Assembly (NCBI GenBank): GCA_026120035.1
Contig: JALRME010000035.1
Span: 310,001 to 374,000, forward strand
Source of the DNA: Coleophoma eucalyptorum
Lineage: Eukaryota; Ascomycota; Leotiomycetes; Helotiales; Dermateaceae
Length of the DNA stretch: 64,000 nt
Direction: 5' to 3'
Both the position numbers and the translations under genes were made by a program. How positions within the stretch are numbered: position 1 is the stretch's first letter; the number at the start of each line of letters is the position of its first letter. The notes under the pieces were generated by a model that worked only from the letters and a program-made list of their open reading frames with translations, was not told where the DNA came from and did no database searches. Below are positions 46,704-58,462 of this stretch, one piece after another.

Positions 46704-48079
46704 CTAGTTATTCGAATTCTTGGGACTCGCCACTGGTACACGAACCATCCATTTCAAGATCTCAACAACGATCTGCCCAACAGCAATACCAGTTGTCTCG
46801 GCAGCGTTGTCGTAAATAGGTGTGAACTCCACCACATCACCGCCTACGACCTTAAGTCCTGCATCGGCCAATCCACGGATTATGTGCATTAACTATTATC
46901 CACTGCGTTAGAACTTTTCAATTTGATACTTGGAAACGACTCACTTCTCGTGTCGTCCATCCTCCAGGTTCAATCGTTCCTGTCGCTGGTGCGAATGCCG
47001 GATCTAGCACGTCGATATCGACGCTGATATAGACATATTCATCCTTGACCGTCTCGACGATCTTCTGGATCACTTTCTCTGGCCCAAGCGTGTCGAGCTC
47101 GCGGGCAAGAATATAGCTAAAGCCACATTTGTGATCGTTGTCAAGATCATAATTCTCGTCGTAGATTGAACAGCGAGATCCAAGATGCATGTTACTGGCG
47201 TTCGACATGAGACCCTCTTCATGGGCGATGTGTAGCATCGTACCGTGGTTGATCCCAGCATGTTTTGAGATACCACCGCCGCGCTGGTTCGGATCCCAGG
47301 TATCGAGATGGCTGTCGAAGTGTAAGACCGCTACAGGACCCCATGTTGAGTAGAGAGCACGAAGGATTGGCAAAGCTTGGTATTTTATCAGTCATGAGAT
47401 CTCAGAGTGAGGTTATTGGATAAGTCGCACTTATGGTATGGTCACCACCAATACTGATTGCTCGAACAACATCCGCCACAGAGCTATTTTTCGGCTTCTG
47501 ACTACCAAGGACTGACATGCCTTTCTCTAATTCCCAGATAGCAACCTCCTTATCGAATGGAGTGTTGTTAATATCACCACAATCAACAACAGTGGCCCAA
47601 TCGCGGAAGGGGTTGATATCCTTGGATTCCATACTTCGCAAATGAGTTATTTTCACAAAGATTCAAATTGGGAGCATGTTGCCTTACCGTCTTCCACCAG
47701 CTGGTGAAATTCTGCGAGCACCTTGTCTAGCACCATTTGGGCCGAATCTCGCCCCTGGACGATACGAGACTCCAAGGTCAAATGGATGGCCGACGATGGC
47801 TATATCAAAGGTATCGCTTGCACTTGCTGCGAAGCAGTCCTCGTAATTGATCCGTCCAAAGGTCCCCAGGCCACTAGTGTACGAGGCTCTATCATCTACA
47901 TCACGAATATCGTAGGTCGGCAATCCTGACACGGGATGTGGCAATCTTTGGAGATCGACGTCACGTTTTCTGTAGATGGTTGACTGGATAAATGATGGGG
48001 ACTCTTGATCTCCGAGCGCTTTTTGGGAACTTGCTGCCGTTACCAGGCTCAGTGGAAGAAGGAGGATGAGGGGTAGCAT
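46704..48079 (-). CDS. Secreted agmatinase-like ureohydrolase
   Basis: A 404-residue arginase/agmatinase-fold enzyme. Exons are 48079-47688, 47633-47431, 47375-46945 and 46892-46704 (exon 2 donor GTGCGA), in frame throughout. The manganese ligands are all visible: SIGGDHTI (His196), HFDSHLDTW (Asp219, His221, Asp223) and VDIDVLDPAFAP. The family hydrolyses guanidino groups and releases urea. Unusually, a signal peptide (MLPLILLLPLSLVTA) starts the protein, so it should enter the secretory pathway. The start is chosen because GTATAAAG at about 48135-48142 is a likely TATA box, which puts the more upstream in-frame ATG (48169) outside the transcript. True agmatinase activity is inference; related guanidino compounds are possible substrates. 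Confidence 0.9.
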
Positions 48080-49043
48080 TATTGCTTGTGTGGTGAGGGA
48101 CTCTTGGGGATGGATTCCAAGATAGGGCCATGGCTTTATACCAGACTCGCTATCGCGATGAGGTAGCATGAGATTCTTATCGCTGATAATGCACCTGGGC
48201 TATCAACTTCTTGATGTAAACCCCATCTGGGTATCTGTAGCCGATGAGTAGAGTGGGATATTGCAGCGAGAGTTGATAGGTGTAATGGAGAATTTGGAAG
48301 AGATGTCTCTTTGATATTTGATTGGATACAAGAGTATATCTTCAATTCATTGTCACCCGCTTTTCTCTTAAATCGTGCCATGTATCGGGACGCCAAATTG
48401 CATCGAAAAAAAAGTTGAAAAGAAATTGAGTGGTTTAAGACTCCTACCTGCCATGAAGAATGACTTACTCTTAACATGGAAGTACTATATTTTTGTCGAT
48501 TATGATTCGGACAAAACTCCTTATTCTCTGTGCAGTTTTGTTCTTCAATAATTCAGAGCATGTAAATCATACAAAATCACGAGCTCTCACTTTTCTCCAC
48601 GATTCCACATGTCGCCTAAATCGCCCCCAAATTGCAATTGTTTTCTAAACAACTCGTGCCACCAATCCCCGACCTCCTGCACAGTGACACACGCCACTTG
48701 ACATGTGCAGCCAACCATTCTCCTGGTCAATGGCCTGGACGGAGGCTTTTTAAAAGCCATCTAGTATTGCCAGCGCATAAGTCCAAACACAAGAACCCGC
48801 AAGCGCTGGGTGTGTATAAGCACTAATGTACAGAGTAGCATCAGGCTATATGAAGCTGACGCTCTCAGCTGACTGTACAATGAGGCTCTTAGTGGGGTCA
48901 AAAATATTTAATTCCCATCATGGCAGTCGCATGTCCTCGTAACCCTTGTTCCTACTCCCTTGTGCGGCTGGTCAATTGTCACTGCCTGGTATATATTGAC
49001 GCGGTTTCCGATACCAGCTATAGTGGAGAGGTCTGTTGCGAAG
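48080..49043. promoter_or_regulatory. Divergent promoter between agmatinase-like and calpain-like genes
   Basis: This 964-base interval separates two genes transcribed away from each other. A probable TATA box (TATAAAG, minus strand, about 48135-48142) serves the agmatinase-like gene. TATATATT near 48988 could serve the calpain-like gene. An ATG at 48920 lies upstream of the latter box and is probably untranscribed. Confidence 0.5.
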
Positions 49044-52016
49044 ATGCCTCATCATTCAAGATCCTCTGGCACCTCCTCCTGCTCTTCAGAATCTACCCCT
49101 GTGTCTTCACTACCAGACCCATCTCCCCCAAGAAAGATGAAGAAGCAAGCTCCCCAAGATTCCATTGATGAGTTCTGGGAGAAGTTTGAATCCACCACTC
49201 CGGGAAGAGGCTCGTACAACCATGCGCGTGACTCTCGGCAATATATATATACTGACCTAGTTATGTAGTATCCCATATCTTACCAAAGAATGTTTTCGCC
49301 AAGAAGGCTGGGGACAATGTTCCTAAAGGTCTCGTGCCAGCAGAGAATGCTGTTGCTTCGTATGAAGAAGCCGTTGAGATTTGCAAAGCCAAGGTCGCCC
49401 AGATTGTGAAGGAGTGCCGACGAGTAAATCAAAAATACCGTGACCAGCATTTTGATATCGAATTTGACTTGAAATGGGGACGGAGAGACTGTCTGGATCC
49501 ACTAGGGATCTCGGAAGAGGAACGTGGATCCAATTTCGCACCAGAGTCTGTGAAACGCGTGGGGGATATATTTGACAAACCACAGTTCTACATCGACGAT
49601 GCGACGGCCAGTGATGTTCGACAAGGCCGAGATGGCGATTGCTGGTTCATGGCTGCACTGTGTACTTTGAGTAACAAGAAGGGCCTGATCGAAAAAGTCT
49701 GCGTTGCAAGAGACGAAGAAGTCGGGGTATATGGCTTCGTGTTTCACCGAGACTTCCAATGGAGATCAGAAGTCATCGACGACAAGTTGTATCTGACAAA
49801 ACCGGATTATGACGAGAGCATTACGGAAAGAATCCTCTTCGAAGACCGCATTAGAATCAACTCTGAAGAGGATTATCGCAAGATGTATCAAAATGGCTCA
49901 GGCGCATTATATTTTGCCCAGTGCAAGGATCAAAATGAAACATGGCTTCCCTTGATGGAGAAAGCATATGCAAAGGCTCATGGCGTAAGTAAAAATATAC
50001 GTATGGTCATATAACCTTGCTACGTGATTTTTTGAACGTCGAAAACAATAGGCTGATATGACCTTAGGACTATGCTGCAATCGAGGGAGGTTTTACAGGA
50101 GAAGGTCTTGAGGACCTTACTGGCGGGGTTACCACAGAGCTTTTGACTACAGATATCCTCGACAAAGAACGATTCTGGAAAGATGAGTTGCTAAAGGTCA
50201 ACCAAGACTTTCTATTTGGTTGCTCTACAGGTATCTTTCGGAACTGGGGAAGCTGGGGTGACAGAAAGGGAATACACGAAGGACATGCCTATTCGGTTAT
50301 GAAAGCCATTGAGGTAGATGATAAAAGGCTGCTTCTATTAAAAAATCCTTGGGGAGAAGGCGAGTGGAATGGTCCATGGAGCGATGGAAGCAAAGAGTGG
50401 ACGCCGTATTGGATGGAGAAACTGAACCACAAGTTTGGAGACGACGGAGCATTCTGGATATCATTCGACGATCTGCTTCGGAAATATCAGTCCTTTGATC
50501 GAACTCGGCTATTCTCCCCTGAGTGGGAGGTGACACAGCAGTGGACTTCCTTAACTATTCCTTGGGTAGTAGATTATCATGACACGAAGTTCTCCTTCAC
50601 CTTGGAGAAAGATGCACCAGTTGTTGTCGTGCTCTCTCAGGTAAAATATCAGCTATTCAACAAACAGTGATACTGACTATGAGCCAGCTCGATGATCGTT
50701 ACTTCAAAGGACTCCAAGGACAATACCGATATGAACTCTCTTTCCGTATACACCAGGCTGGTGAGGATGAGTACATCGTACGCAGCCATGGGAACTACCG
50801 CATGAACCGTTCTGTATCGGCCGAGCTCGACCTAGAAGCAGGTGAGTATCATGTGGTTATGAGGATTGCGGCAGAGCGAGATACACTCGCGAAGACCGTC
50901 GAAGATGTCGTTCGTGAAAATTGCAAGGATCATCGTGATAAATTGCTTCGAATAGGCCTCGCTTACGACCTCGCTCACTCCAAAGGTAAGATTATTGATA
51001 CTGAGGAGGAAAAGAAAGGCAAGAAGGGTGTTGAGGAGAGAAAAAAGAAAAAGGAGAGGGCCACCATCAGGGAGAAATTGATGAAAGAAAAGAAGGACAG
51101 GAGACATAATGCCGTGAAGGAAAAGAGAAAGATGAAAGCGGCCAAGGCGAAAAGAGAAGCGAGGGTTGCCGAGAAGGCAAGAATTGCTAAGTTAGAAAAG
51201 GAGAAGAAGACTGCAGGCAAATCTGGGGAAAATACGGACGTCAAAATCCATGGAAGTTCAGACCCCAAACCAGACAGGAAGACCGGAACTGAAGTGGCGA
51301 CTTCAGGTGATCAGAAAACCTCAGTTGAGCTGAAGGATTCGAGTTCAACAGCTGTTGAAACAAAGCCGGACGAGAAAGAGGAAGGGAAGCCTCCTACTAC
51401 CACTGAGTCTAACACCACTGGCGGTGAGGAGAAATCGGATACCGCCAAGGACGATGTCACTGAAAAGCTTAACTCTCTCACACTCAATGCTCCCGCAGCT
51501 AGACCTGGTTCAGTTGCGCCAACCGATACTCTCACAGTACGCATCAATGACAATCTCGTCTCAGTGGCGAGCTCTGCTTTCGGTGGAGACTTCGAGGACT
51601 TTTCTGACACCGACTCGAATGTTTCAGACGTGACTGATCATGATATTGATGCCGAGATAGCCACCACAGGCGATGGACTAATGGAGTATCCAATCCTTGC
51701 ACCTCCTAACCCCCCTTCGGAGGAAGATGAAGACGAGTTCCAGAAGGATCCCTGGAACGCTGTCGCAGTGGTTGGCGTCAGGGTCTATAGCAAGGGCAGC
51801 AGTGTTTCAATCAAAGTTTCTAGACCACGTACCTGGGAACAGGATGACTCCGATGAGAAGGAACAGCAGCTTGATGTCGATGATTCAGCGGCTGATGCTA
51901 CCAAGACTACGGATGTAGCTCCACCTTCTACTGAGGTAGATAAACAGATTTTGGAGGATAAGGTCGAAGAGGCAAAGGTTGAGGATGCTACCGCAGCTGC
52001 CACAGCTGTCAAATAG
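49044..52016 (+). CDS. Calpain-like cysteine protease with Lys/Glu-rich C-terminal tail
   Basis: A calpain-family protease of about 931 residues. Exons are 49044-49213 (or 49227), 49261 (or 49269)-49984, 50068-50640 and 50688-52016. Both readings of intron 1 keep the frame; the first gives a 47-base intron and the second a 41-base one. The catalytic triad is complete: Cys184 in GRDGDCWFMAAL, His371 in IHEGHAYSVM and Asn391 in LLKNPWGEGEW. A C2-like calpain domain III (residues about 440-560) follows. Then comes a highly charged coiled-coil-like tail rich in Lys and Glu, and an acidic C-terminus. No calcium-binding EF-hand is visible, as usual for fungal calpains. The role is unknown; limited proteolysis in the cytosol is likely. 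The start ATG lies just after a TATATATT element. Confidence 0.88.
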
Positions 52017-52666
52017 GCAATTTTCAGGTCACTATGGATATGGCTACAGTAAGATAGGCAAAAGCTATGCATTATTGATTACTGATATATGTGAAGTTTC
52101 GTGATAATGCTACTTGTGCCCATATATTGGCGCCTAGAGAGAACTTCTTGTGTTTTATCTGTAGTATACGGGCGTCTAATCATATTATTGGAATATCGTT
52201 ATTAGGTCTCGTTTGTACACCTCTTTGTAATTACGTATTACTATGAACGGAGGTCGAATCGGTACCTGTTCTGTTTGCACTACAAGTAGAATGAATGCAT
52301 TGATAAGACCTCCATCACACTCACTTAGAAGAATCATATCTACATTTTACCTCACATTTTGACTTGTCATTACAGTCGAAATAAAAGGTAGACCAACACA
52401 TATTTCGTCTTGAAAAAAAAAGGACTAATATGCCGTGTTGTGGAGCGGTTCTTCTGCTTGATCACCGAGTGACCATCGATATCTGTAGCACGGACGCCTG
52501 CAGAAATATCAAGTACTACTCCAAGGCTAAATTTGTCCTTAAGACGACTTTCAGAAAAATATTATGGTTAGTATATTACAGCACTCATACAATTGAGGTC
52601 TTTTGTATACAAATATAGGCACAAGGCGTGTTGATAATGTTGTAAGTTTGAGTTGCGTTTAGAGCT
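52017..52666. other. Intergenic between convergent calpain-like and carotenoid oxygenase genes
   Basis: This 650-base, AT-rich 3'-flanking interval is shared by two genes that end here. The 62-residue plus-strand frame at 52430-52618 is not supported. Confidence 0.5.
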
Positions 52667-54555
52667 TCAAAATTCACCCGTAGTAACGGAAGTACTAACA
52701 TGCTGTCCATGAAATCCAAAACCAACAACAGAGTCCATCTCTGCTCTCCCGATCTCCTTCATGGTACTTGCATCTAAACATAATAAATAACTCTTCTCAG
52801 CAAACCCATCTAAAACAATAGTGAGCAAGATCCCATCATCTTCAGAGCCATTCGGCCCCGCAATAAAAATTGCTTCGCTTGGGGTGTGTCCGTGTGGGTT
52901 GTCCCAGTACAATCTCTCTTTCGTCTCCATATCAACCTTGCAAAGACCGTCGAACAATGTAGAATATTCACGATCAACAACCATGTAAACATATCTTAGT
53001 GGCCGAAGACGAAGATCTTGGTTGAACATGGGCAAGTCTCCAAAGTTTGAAATTTCTGATACAAGTTCGGCCGAGGGAATGCTCCTTTGGCGCTTTAAGA
53101 GATCAATGCTCTGTGTCCTTCTCCCTTTTAAGGAGTAAGAAGCACACTTAGGTATAGAATTGAATCCTTTTACCCCGGACCCAGTGGACATGAGGTTGTC
53201 GTAGTAGAATTTACGCATGATGTCCAAATTCGGATACTGAATCACATTGCAGACAATTTCGTACTCGTCGTCTGCCCCACAGGGCTTTTGCCACGCATTG
53301 ACCGTATGGAAAGCGAAGAAAGCCGCACTCTCAAATTCTCCAACAATCCCTTTCCCGTGCCGGCGGTCGACCACAAACCACTTGGCAGGTACTTGGGGAT
53401 CAAAGTCGCACATCGCGTCCAGCACGTTCATCTTCCATAACACGGCAGCACCTCCTAAGACGAGGTGAGAATTCCAGATGCACAGAATGACAAAGTCTTC
53501 GGAGAGGAAGAGCGAGTGTAGGTAGGCGCCGTATATGCCTGGGCCGGCGATCCGTGCGAGGATCTCTGTCTTGCCCGTGGATGCAGAAACTTTGAATACG
53601 CGATATGTTGGGAACCGCCCCCTGGCGTCCACTTGTCCAGCGAAGATTTAGTTGCAAAATTTGTGACGTTTGCGATTAGCATGGGGAAGACTTAACATAA
53701 CTTACAGTTGAAATTAAATGTATCTCCAGTCTCTGGGTCGGAATTTGAATGCGCGGCACACATGTACCCAGTCAATTCTGGGTGAAGCGCCTCTTGCTTT
53801 GAAAGACGGATTGGCTCCAGCGTCTCGGGTTCTATCTCCTTCACATACATGAAATCTGTTTTGAGCTCAAGTTTTCTGACCGTCCGGTCAGAGTCATTCT
53901 TCGCACCTTCATCTCGGAGACACTCGAGTCCTGGGCTATTGACATTGACCGTAACGTTGGTATTAGTACTTGCAATTCCCTGAGCATCGAGTGGTTTGAA
54001 GGCGGTCATGATCTTGCCAAAAATACTTGTACAGGGATCTCGCCGCTGACCAAATGTGTAAGTGTGGAAGTCCCCCGTTCGGCGGATCTGCTCGATCATA
54101 TCATCAACTTGGAAGCGCGAGTTGTAGAAAACTCGCATCTTGCCATCCTCCGGCCCAGGTCGCAGTTCGAAGCGGTGCGTTTGACCAAAGCCATCGAACC
54201 AGTGACTTAATTGGAAATCCCCCTTGGGCGTACCTCGGATCTCGTGACCACCTGGACCGGTTCGATACAGCACTCCTGCTGCATAGGCGGGGATGTGGCC
54301 GGTGACTTTGATTTCTACAGGCTCTCGCTGCTCGTAGAATGTGCTGAACTGCTTGCAGTTAGTTTTCTAGATCCTGGGTCGCGGTACGATTTGACTTTCC
54401 CCTTGGTTGTTTGGCCACTCCCCTATCTTGAGCGCCTCCGCCACCTTTTCACTGCCAGATTCTTCCTTGTCTCCTACTACAATCTTAGGGGGGTTGATGT
54501 CTTGTTTCGCTTCATGGTCAGGTGACAGAATCGAGACTGTATCGACAAGAACCAT
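52667..54555 (-). CDS. Carotenoid cleavage oxygenase (RPE65 / apocarotenoid dioxygenase family)
   Basis: A 592-residue non-haem iron enzyme that oxidatively cleaves carotenoids, apocarotenoids or stilbene-like double bonds. Exons are 54555-54388, 54351-53706 and 53631-52667, all in frame. The N-terminus has the family segments GEWPNNQ and VTGHIPAYAAGVLYRTGPGG. The four iron-binding histidines fit MCAAHSNSD, YGAYLHSLFL, FAFHTVNAW and the terminal GFGFHGQH. Intron 1 ends in a tandem acceptor AAGCAG, so one glutamine may be optional. The extreme C-terminus after GFHGQHV is less certain. No carotenoid-synthesis genes lie in the window, so a catabolic role is more likely than retinal formation. 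That is inference. No signal peptide is seen. Confidence 0.92.
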
Positions 54556-55400
54556 TTTATTTTGGTAGCGGAAAATCAGGAATTTGAAAGACAGAGTATT
54601 ATGTACTAATCGACGGTATGTTGTCTATATCAATGGATTTATAAATAAGTTCTCGTGGATTTCTCTACAGAACAACGGCAGAGGAGTGGAGTGGAAAACA
54701 CCAAAGGGGAGGGGGGGGTCTAATGCTATCCAATAATTGGGTTCCATCATGCAAGCCCAGCGGGACAAACGCTGCAAAGATATCCAATTATTGAAATCTC
54801 TCAGTATAATCTCTTGCCTATTAAGAGATTTTACGTGACATAGCAGAAGTAACTTCTGCGGCTGATGCTCTACAGCATGCAAGGAGATCGTGACCAATAA
54901 AAAATCAAGCGATAGATTTCAATCCCAGCCGTTATCCAATAGCTAGGCTACCTATGTATATACTTCCATTCTTCGTGTATGTAGGATTATTTTTCTGGAT
55001 CGCTGCTATTCAGAATTTCCATTCGCATCTTGGTAATACCAACTGCAACATGCATCAAATGGCAGTTCAGGATATCCCTTCGAACACATGACTTTTTCAG
55101 CCCAGAAATCTTTGATATTGGATTCTACAAAAGGATTTAGGACCATTTAAATTCGTAACATAGTAGATGAAAATAGATGTATCTACTTTTTTCCTAGAAT
55201 AAGAAACAATATTCCATAAATTTATCAACATCAAAAGCAAGCAATGCCAGCCCTACTATAGATTTCCTTAGACCAAAGATATTTGAATGTAAAAATATCA
55301 GGGTCATGTGCTTGGACAGTTTTCTACCGACATGAACAAATTTTTCAACAGGTTGTGACATTTATAATGCACGTTAACAGCTATTACCCCAACAAGCACA
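54556..55400. other. Intergenic, promoter of the carotenoid oxygenase
   Basis: This 845-base AT-rich interval lies between the carotenoid oxygenase start and the tRNA gene. A minus-strand 90-residue frame (54625-54897) is not supported. Confidence 0.5.
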
Positions 55401-55487
55401 GTCGGGCTGGCGCAATGGTAGCGCGCAAGACTTCTAAGAGTTCATCTTGTGATCTTGAGGCTGTGGGTTCGAGTCCCACGTTCGATG
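55401..55487 (+). tRNA. tRNA-Arg (anticodon UCU) with 15-base intron
   Basis: A full cloverleaf can be drawn. The acceptor stem is GTCGGGC with GTTCGAT (three G-U pairs). The D arm is GCGC/GCGC around AATGGTA. The anticodon stem is CAAGA/TCTTG with the loop bases CTTCTA then A, giving anticodon TCT (55433-55435). The variable loop is five bases, and the T arm is GTGGG-TTCGAGT-CCCAC. A 15-base intron (55437-55451) sits after base 37, the standard place for nuclear tRNA introns. A discriminator G ends the gene, and T7 runs at 55514-55520 and 55525-55531 can stop RNA polymerase III. It should read AGA codons. Confidence 0.93.
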
Positions 55488-55922
55488 CATTGAATCTAAT
55501 TCATTAGATTTGATTTTTTTGCTCTTTTTTTGCGTCTTGCTCCATAGTTGGAAATTTTCACTGGCTTGGGGTGCTTTCACCAATCAGATGAAATGCCACG
55601 TACTAATAGGAACTAAGGGGAACGCGTTGGACCAAGCAACATCCTTGGCTATAATCCTGGATTTAGGGCTGCTCGATAGACCTAACCGCCACTTGCGTAA
55701 TCGGTTAGTTCAAGCGAAGTGCCCCCTCTGAACCAACGAACCGAAGAACCGATCCTTGTCGGATGACCTTTATATGCATTGGATGAGAATTGAATAAAAC
55801 GTTCATAGATGGAACGTAAGTAGTTTTTGTAGGGTCTTGAATCACGGGCATGAAAATGGTCTCTCGTGATAGGTTATTGATGTTAAAAGAGGCATCAACT
55901 CATTCCTTTTCAATTACTAACA
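55488..55922. other. Intergenic between tRNA-Arg and bioDA
   Basis: This 435-base interval contains two T7 runs that probably terminate the tRNA transcript, then the 3' flank of bioDA. No gene is seen. Confidence 0.5.
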
Positions 55923-58462
55923 TCATTCCGTCAGTGAAGCAAGGACCATCTGCTCAATTCTCCGCACTACTTCAATCGTCGTAGTCTGACTCATCATTAG
56001 ATAAAAGACGTTGCCCAAAACTCTTGAGTGAATGCTGAAGTCTTCAAAGTCGGTTCTTATCCTTCCTTGTAGACCACGTGCTGCTGAAGAGTTATAGCCT
56101 GCCTGGATTAGCTTCCTATTATTTGACGTTGCACAACCGTGAAATACATACCAGAGTTATCATCCTGTAGATTGATTGCCAGCACAGATCCAAGGGCAAC
56201 GACGCTTTCAACACTTTGAGAAAGCGATGCTTGATGTAAAAAGTCTTGAGACCACATACTCCAGACCGAGGACGACTCTCGGTCGACCGGTTTTGATTGA
56301 CTGGAAGACCAGTCATTCTGGAAAACGGACCATTCTTGATTTCTTTCCATCTCCATCATCTTCTGTACGGACGATCTCGCTACTTCACAGCCCACGGCAT
56401 GGGCTGTATAGCTGTGTCCATGAAGAAGAGCATCGCTCTTTTCCGTCCCTAGAAACGTTTCATAGATACTGTCACTTGCAAGAGTTACGCATAATGGTAG
56501 AAGGCCCCCAGTAAGTAATTTTGCGTGGACAGAGATATCTGGATCAACCCTCAGGAAAGATGCAGAGTTGAAGCGCCCAAGACGGTATAATCCGGCGAAG
56601 ACCTCATCAAAGATGATTGGGAGTCCACTCCATCCAAGCTGCTGCGAAGACGAGGGCAAAGATGTCTCAATTGAAGATGGTGAGCTATCCGTGAATAGTT
56701 GTGGATTCTGTCGAACGACCTGTACAAGACAACGCTGGAAAAGAGGATCCCTATTTCAAATCAATACCCGTTGTAAGTGATTTGGAATTTCACTTACACA
56801 AATAACATGCCACCAGCACCCAGCAGGATGGGTTCCATGATCAGAGCACCGAACTTCTTGCCTTCTGTCTGTAATCGACGTAGAACTTCTGCAATGTAGG
56901 ATCGATAATGTGATGCAGCCAGCGACTGATCTCGTGTGTTCATGTCAAAGATATCATTCAGTGATTCAAACGCCGTCACAGGGCCGAACCCTTCTTCCAT
57001 GCCACAAGGCGGTTCAACAATCCATTTACCCAACTTCAACTTCACCTGTGGGAAATCGAACCAGTATCCTCGTCCCTGATACCAATGCACCTTTCCGTTG
57101 AAGGTCGACGGCTCAGAACAATCCATCGCACCTATAGTATCACCATGATAGCTTCCTTTTAATCCAATAACACCAATATCATTCTTTGCATGCTGATAAC
57201 GTTGGCTAGCAGCGGTCAATCCCATCTTAGTAGCAACCTCCATACCTGTACTTCCGTTGTCTGAGAAGAAGACCTTTTGGAGTCTTGGATTTCGCATATT
57301 TTGCAACATGAGCTCAGACAGAGACATTGCAGGCTCATGAATCGCGCCTGCAAACATAACATGCCCGTATCTTCCAGCGGCGTATGCAGCTGACAGCGAG
57401 AGCTGAGAATCCCCGTGACCCAGTCCTTGTGTCCACCACGATGCAGATCCGTCTATCGTAGGCTCTAGCAAATTTGAAACTTGAGAACCCGATGATTCTG
57501 GTTTAGATTGCCCAACAGATTGGAAGAAATCTCCATATGCCGAGTCAATGGCCATGATGTCTTTGGACGATAGTTCTTTATGTTGCGTAAATGGGTACCA
57601 GATATGATTTTCAGCACGGGTTGACAAGCTGGTGAGCTTCTCTATTCGAGAATCATGATTCCGCGAAAGGTCCTCAACAAAGGCATCGATATTCTCAAGC
57701 TTGCTGACTATCTCGTAGTATAGAGACATTTGCTCGTGGTCTCTGGCCAAATTGTCATCGCGTGGAGGTGGAGGGGGTAGTGCTAACACGGGGATACCAC
57801 GTGGTTTGAAATAATCGCGGAGATACTCATGATTTTGGTATTGATTATTCTCCCATACCAGAATCGAATCGATGTCGTAGCCTCTAATATGAAGAGATTC
57901 AAAAGCAGAAATAGAAGACGAGATACCACCAAGGCGAGAATCAGCCACAAGCAAGACGGGCAAACGAAGCGGCCGGTAGAGGTCTACCTGTGAGTTTCCT
58001 GCAGGTGTTGGAGAATGAATACCGCCTGCGGTCTCAAGAAGTAATGTTCCAGGCCCAGCTTTATGACACTCAGTAATGTGCGAATGCACTTGACTCAGTA
58101 TGGAATTATCATTGAAAACCTGACAGATTTGTTACTACAACTCACAAGTAGTTTTGCTCTATTCTTACCGGCAGCTTGCTACCACGAGCAGCAATATGCG
58201 GGCTAACAGGAAGATCATATTGGAAGAGACATTTCGTTCTGGTCTCCGGTGAGAATCGTGACACACTGTGATCATCTGCGTCTTCCAGGGGACCAGTCGA
58301 CACCGGCTTTAGGTACCATGCTTGCTGCTCTGGTGTAGCACGGGCGAGTGCTTTGCAAAGGATTGTTGAAACGACAGTCTTGCCAACATCGGTATTTGCG
58401 CCGTAGACTTGAAGGGCCTTCAGAGATCTAAAGAGCACCGAACCAGAAATGGCTGTGGTCAT
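55923..58462 (-). CDS. bioDA: Bifunctional dethiobiotin synthetase / DAPA aminotransferase (BioD-BioA fusion)
   Basis: This fused enzyme performs the two middle steps of biotin synthesis: transamination of 8-amino-7-oxononanoate to DAPA, then ATP-dependent closure to dethiobiotin. It has 796 residues in four exons: 58462-58169, 58119-56798, 56750-56152 and 56098-55923, all in frame. The BioD half comes first, with P-loop GANTDVGKT (21-29) and LLLETAGGIHSP. The BioA half contains WYPFTQHKE, the YHGDTIGAMDCSEP loop, IIFDEVFAG (acid at about 588) and the PLP lysine near 616 in HAKLLTGGLLPL. BioD-BioA order and fusion match the plant and fungal mitochondrial enzyme. The start is the first ATG; a short N-terminal basic stretch could target mitochondria. 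It is head-to-head with bioB, 503 bp apart. Confidence 0.95.

Noticed and set aside
48080..48169. Upstream in-frame ATG at 48169 for the agmatinase-like protein
   Set aside because: A likely TATA box lies between it and the signal-peptide ATG, and the extension would bury the signal peptide.
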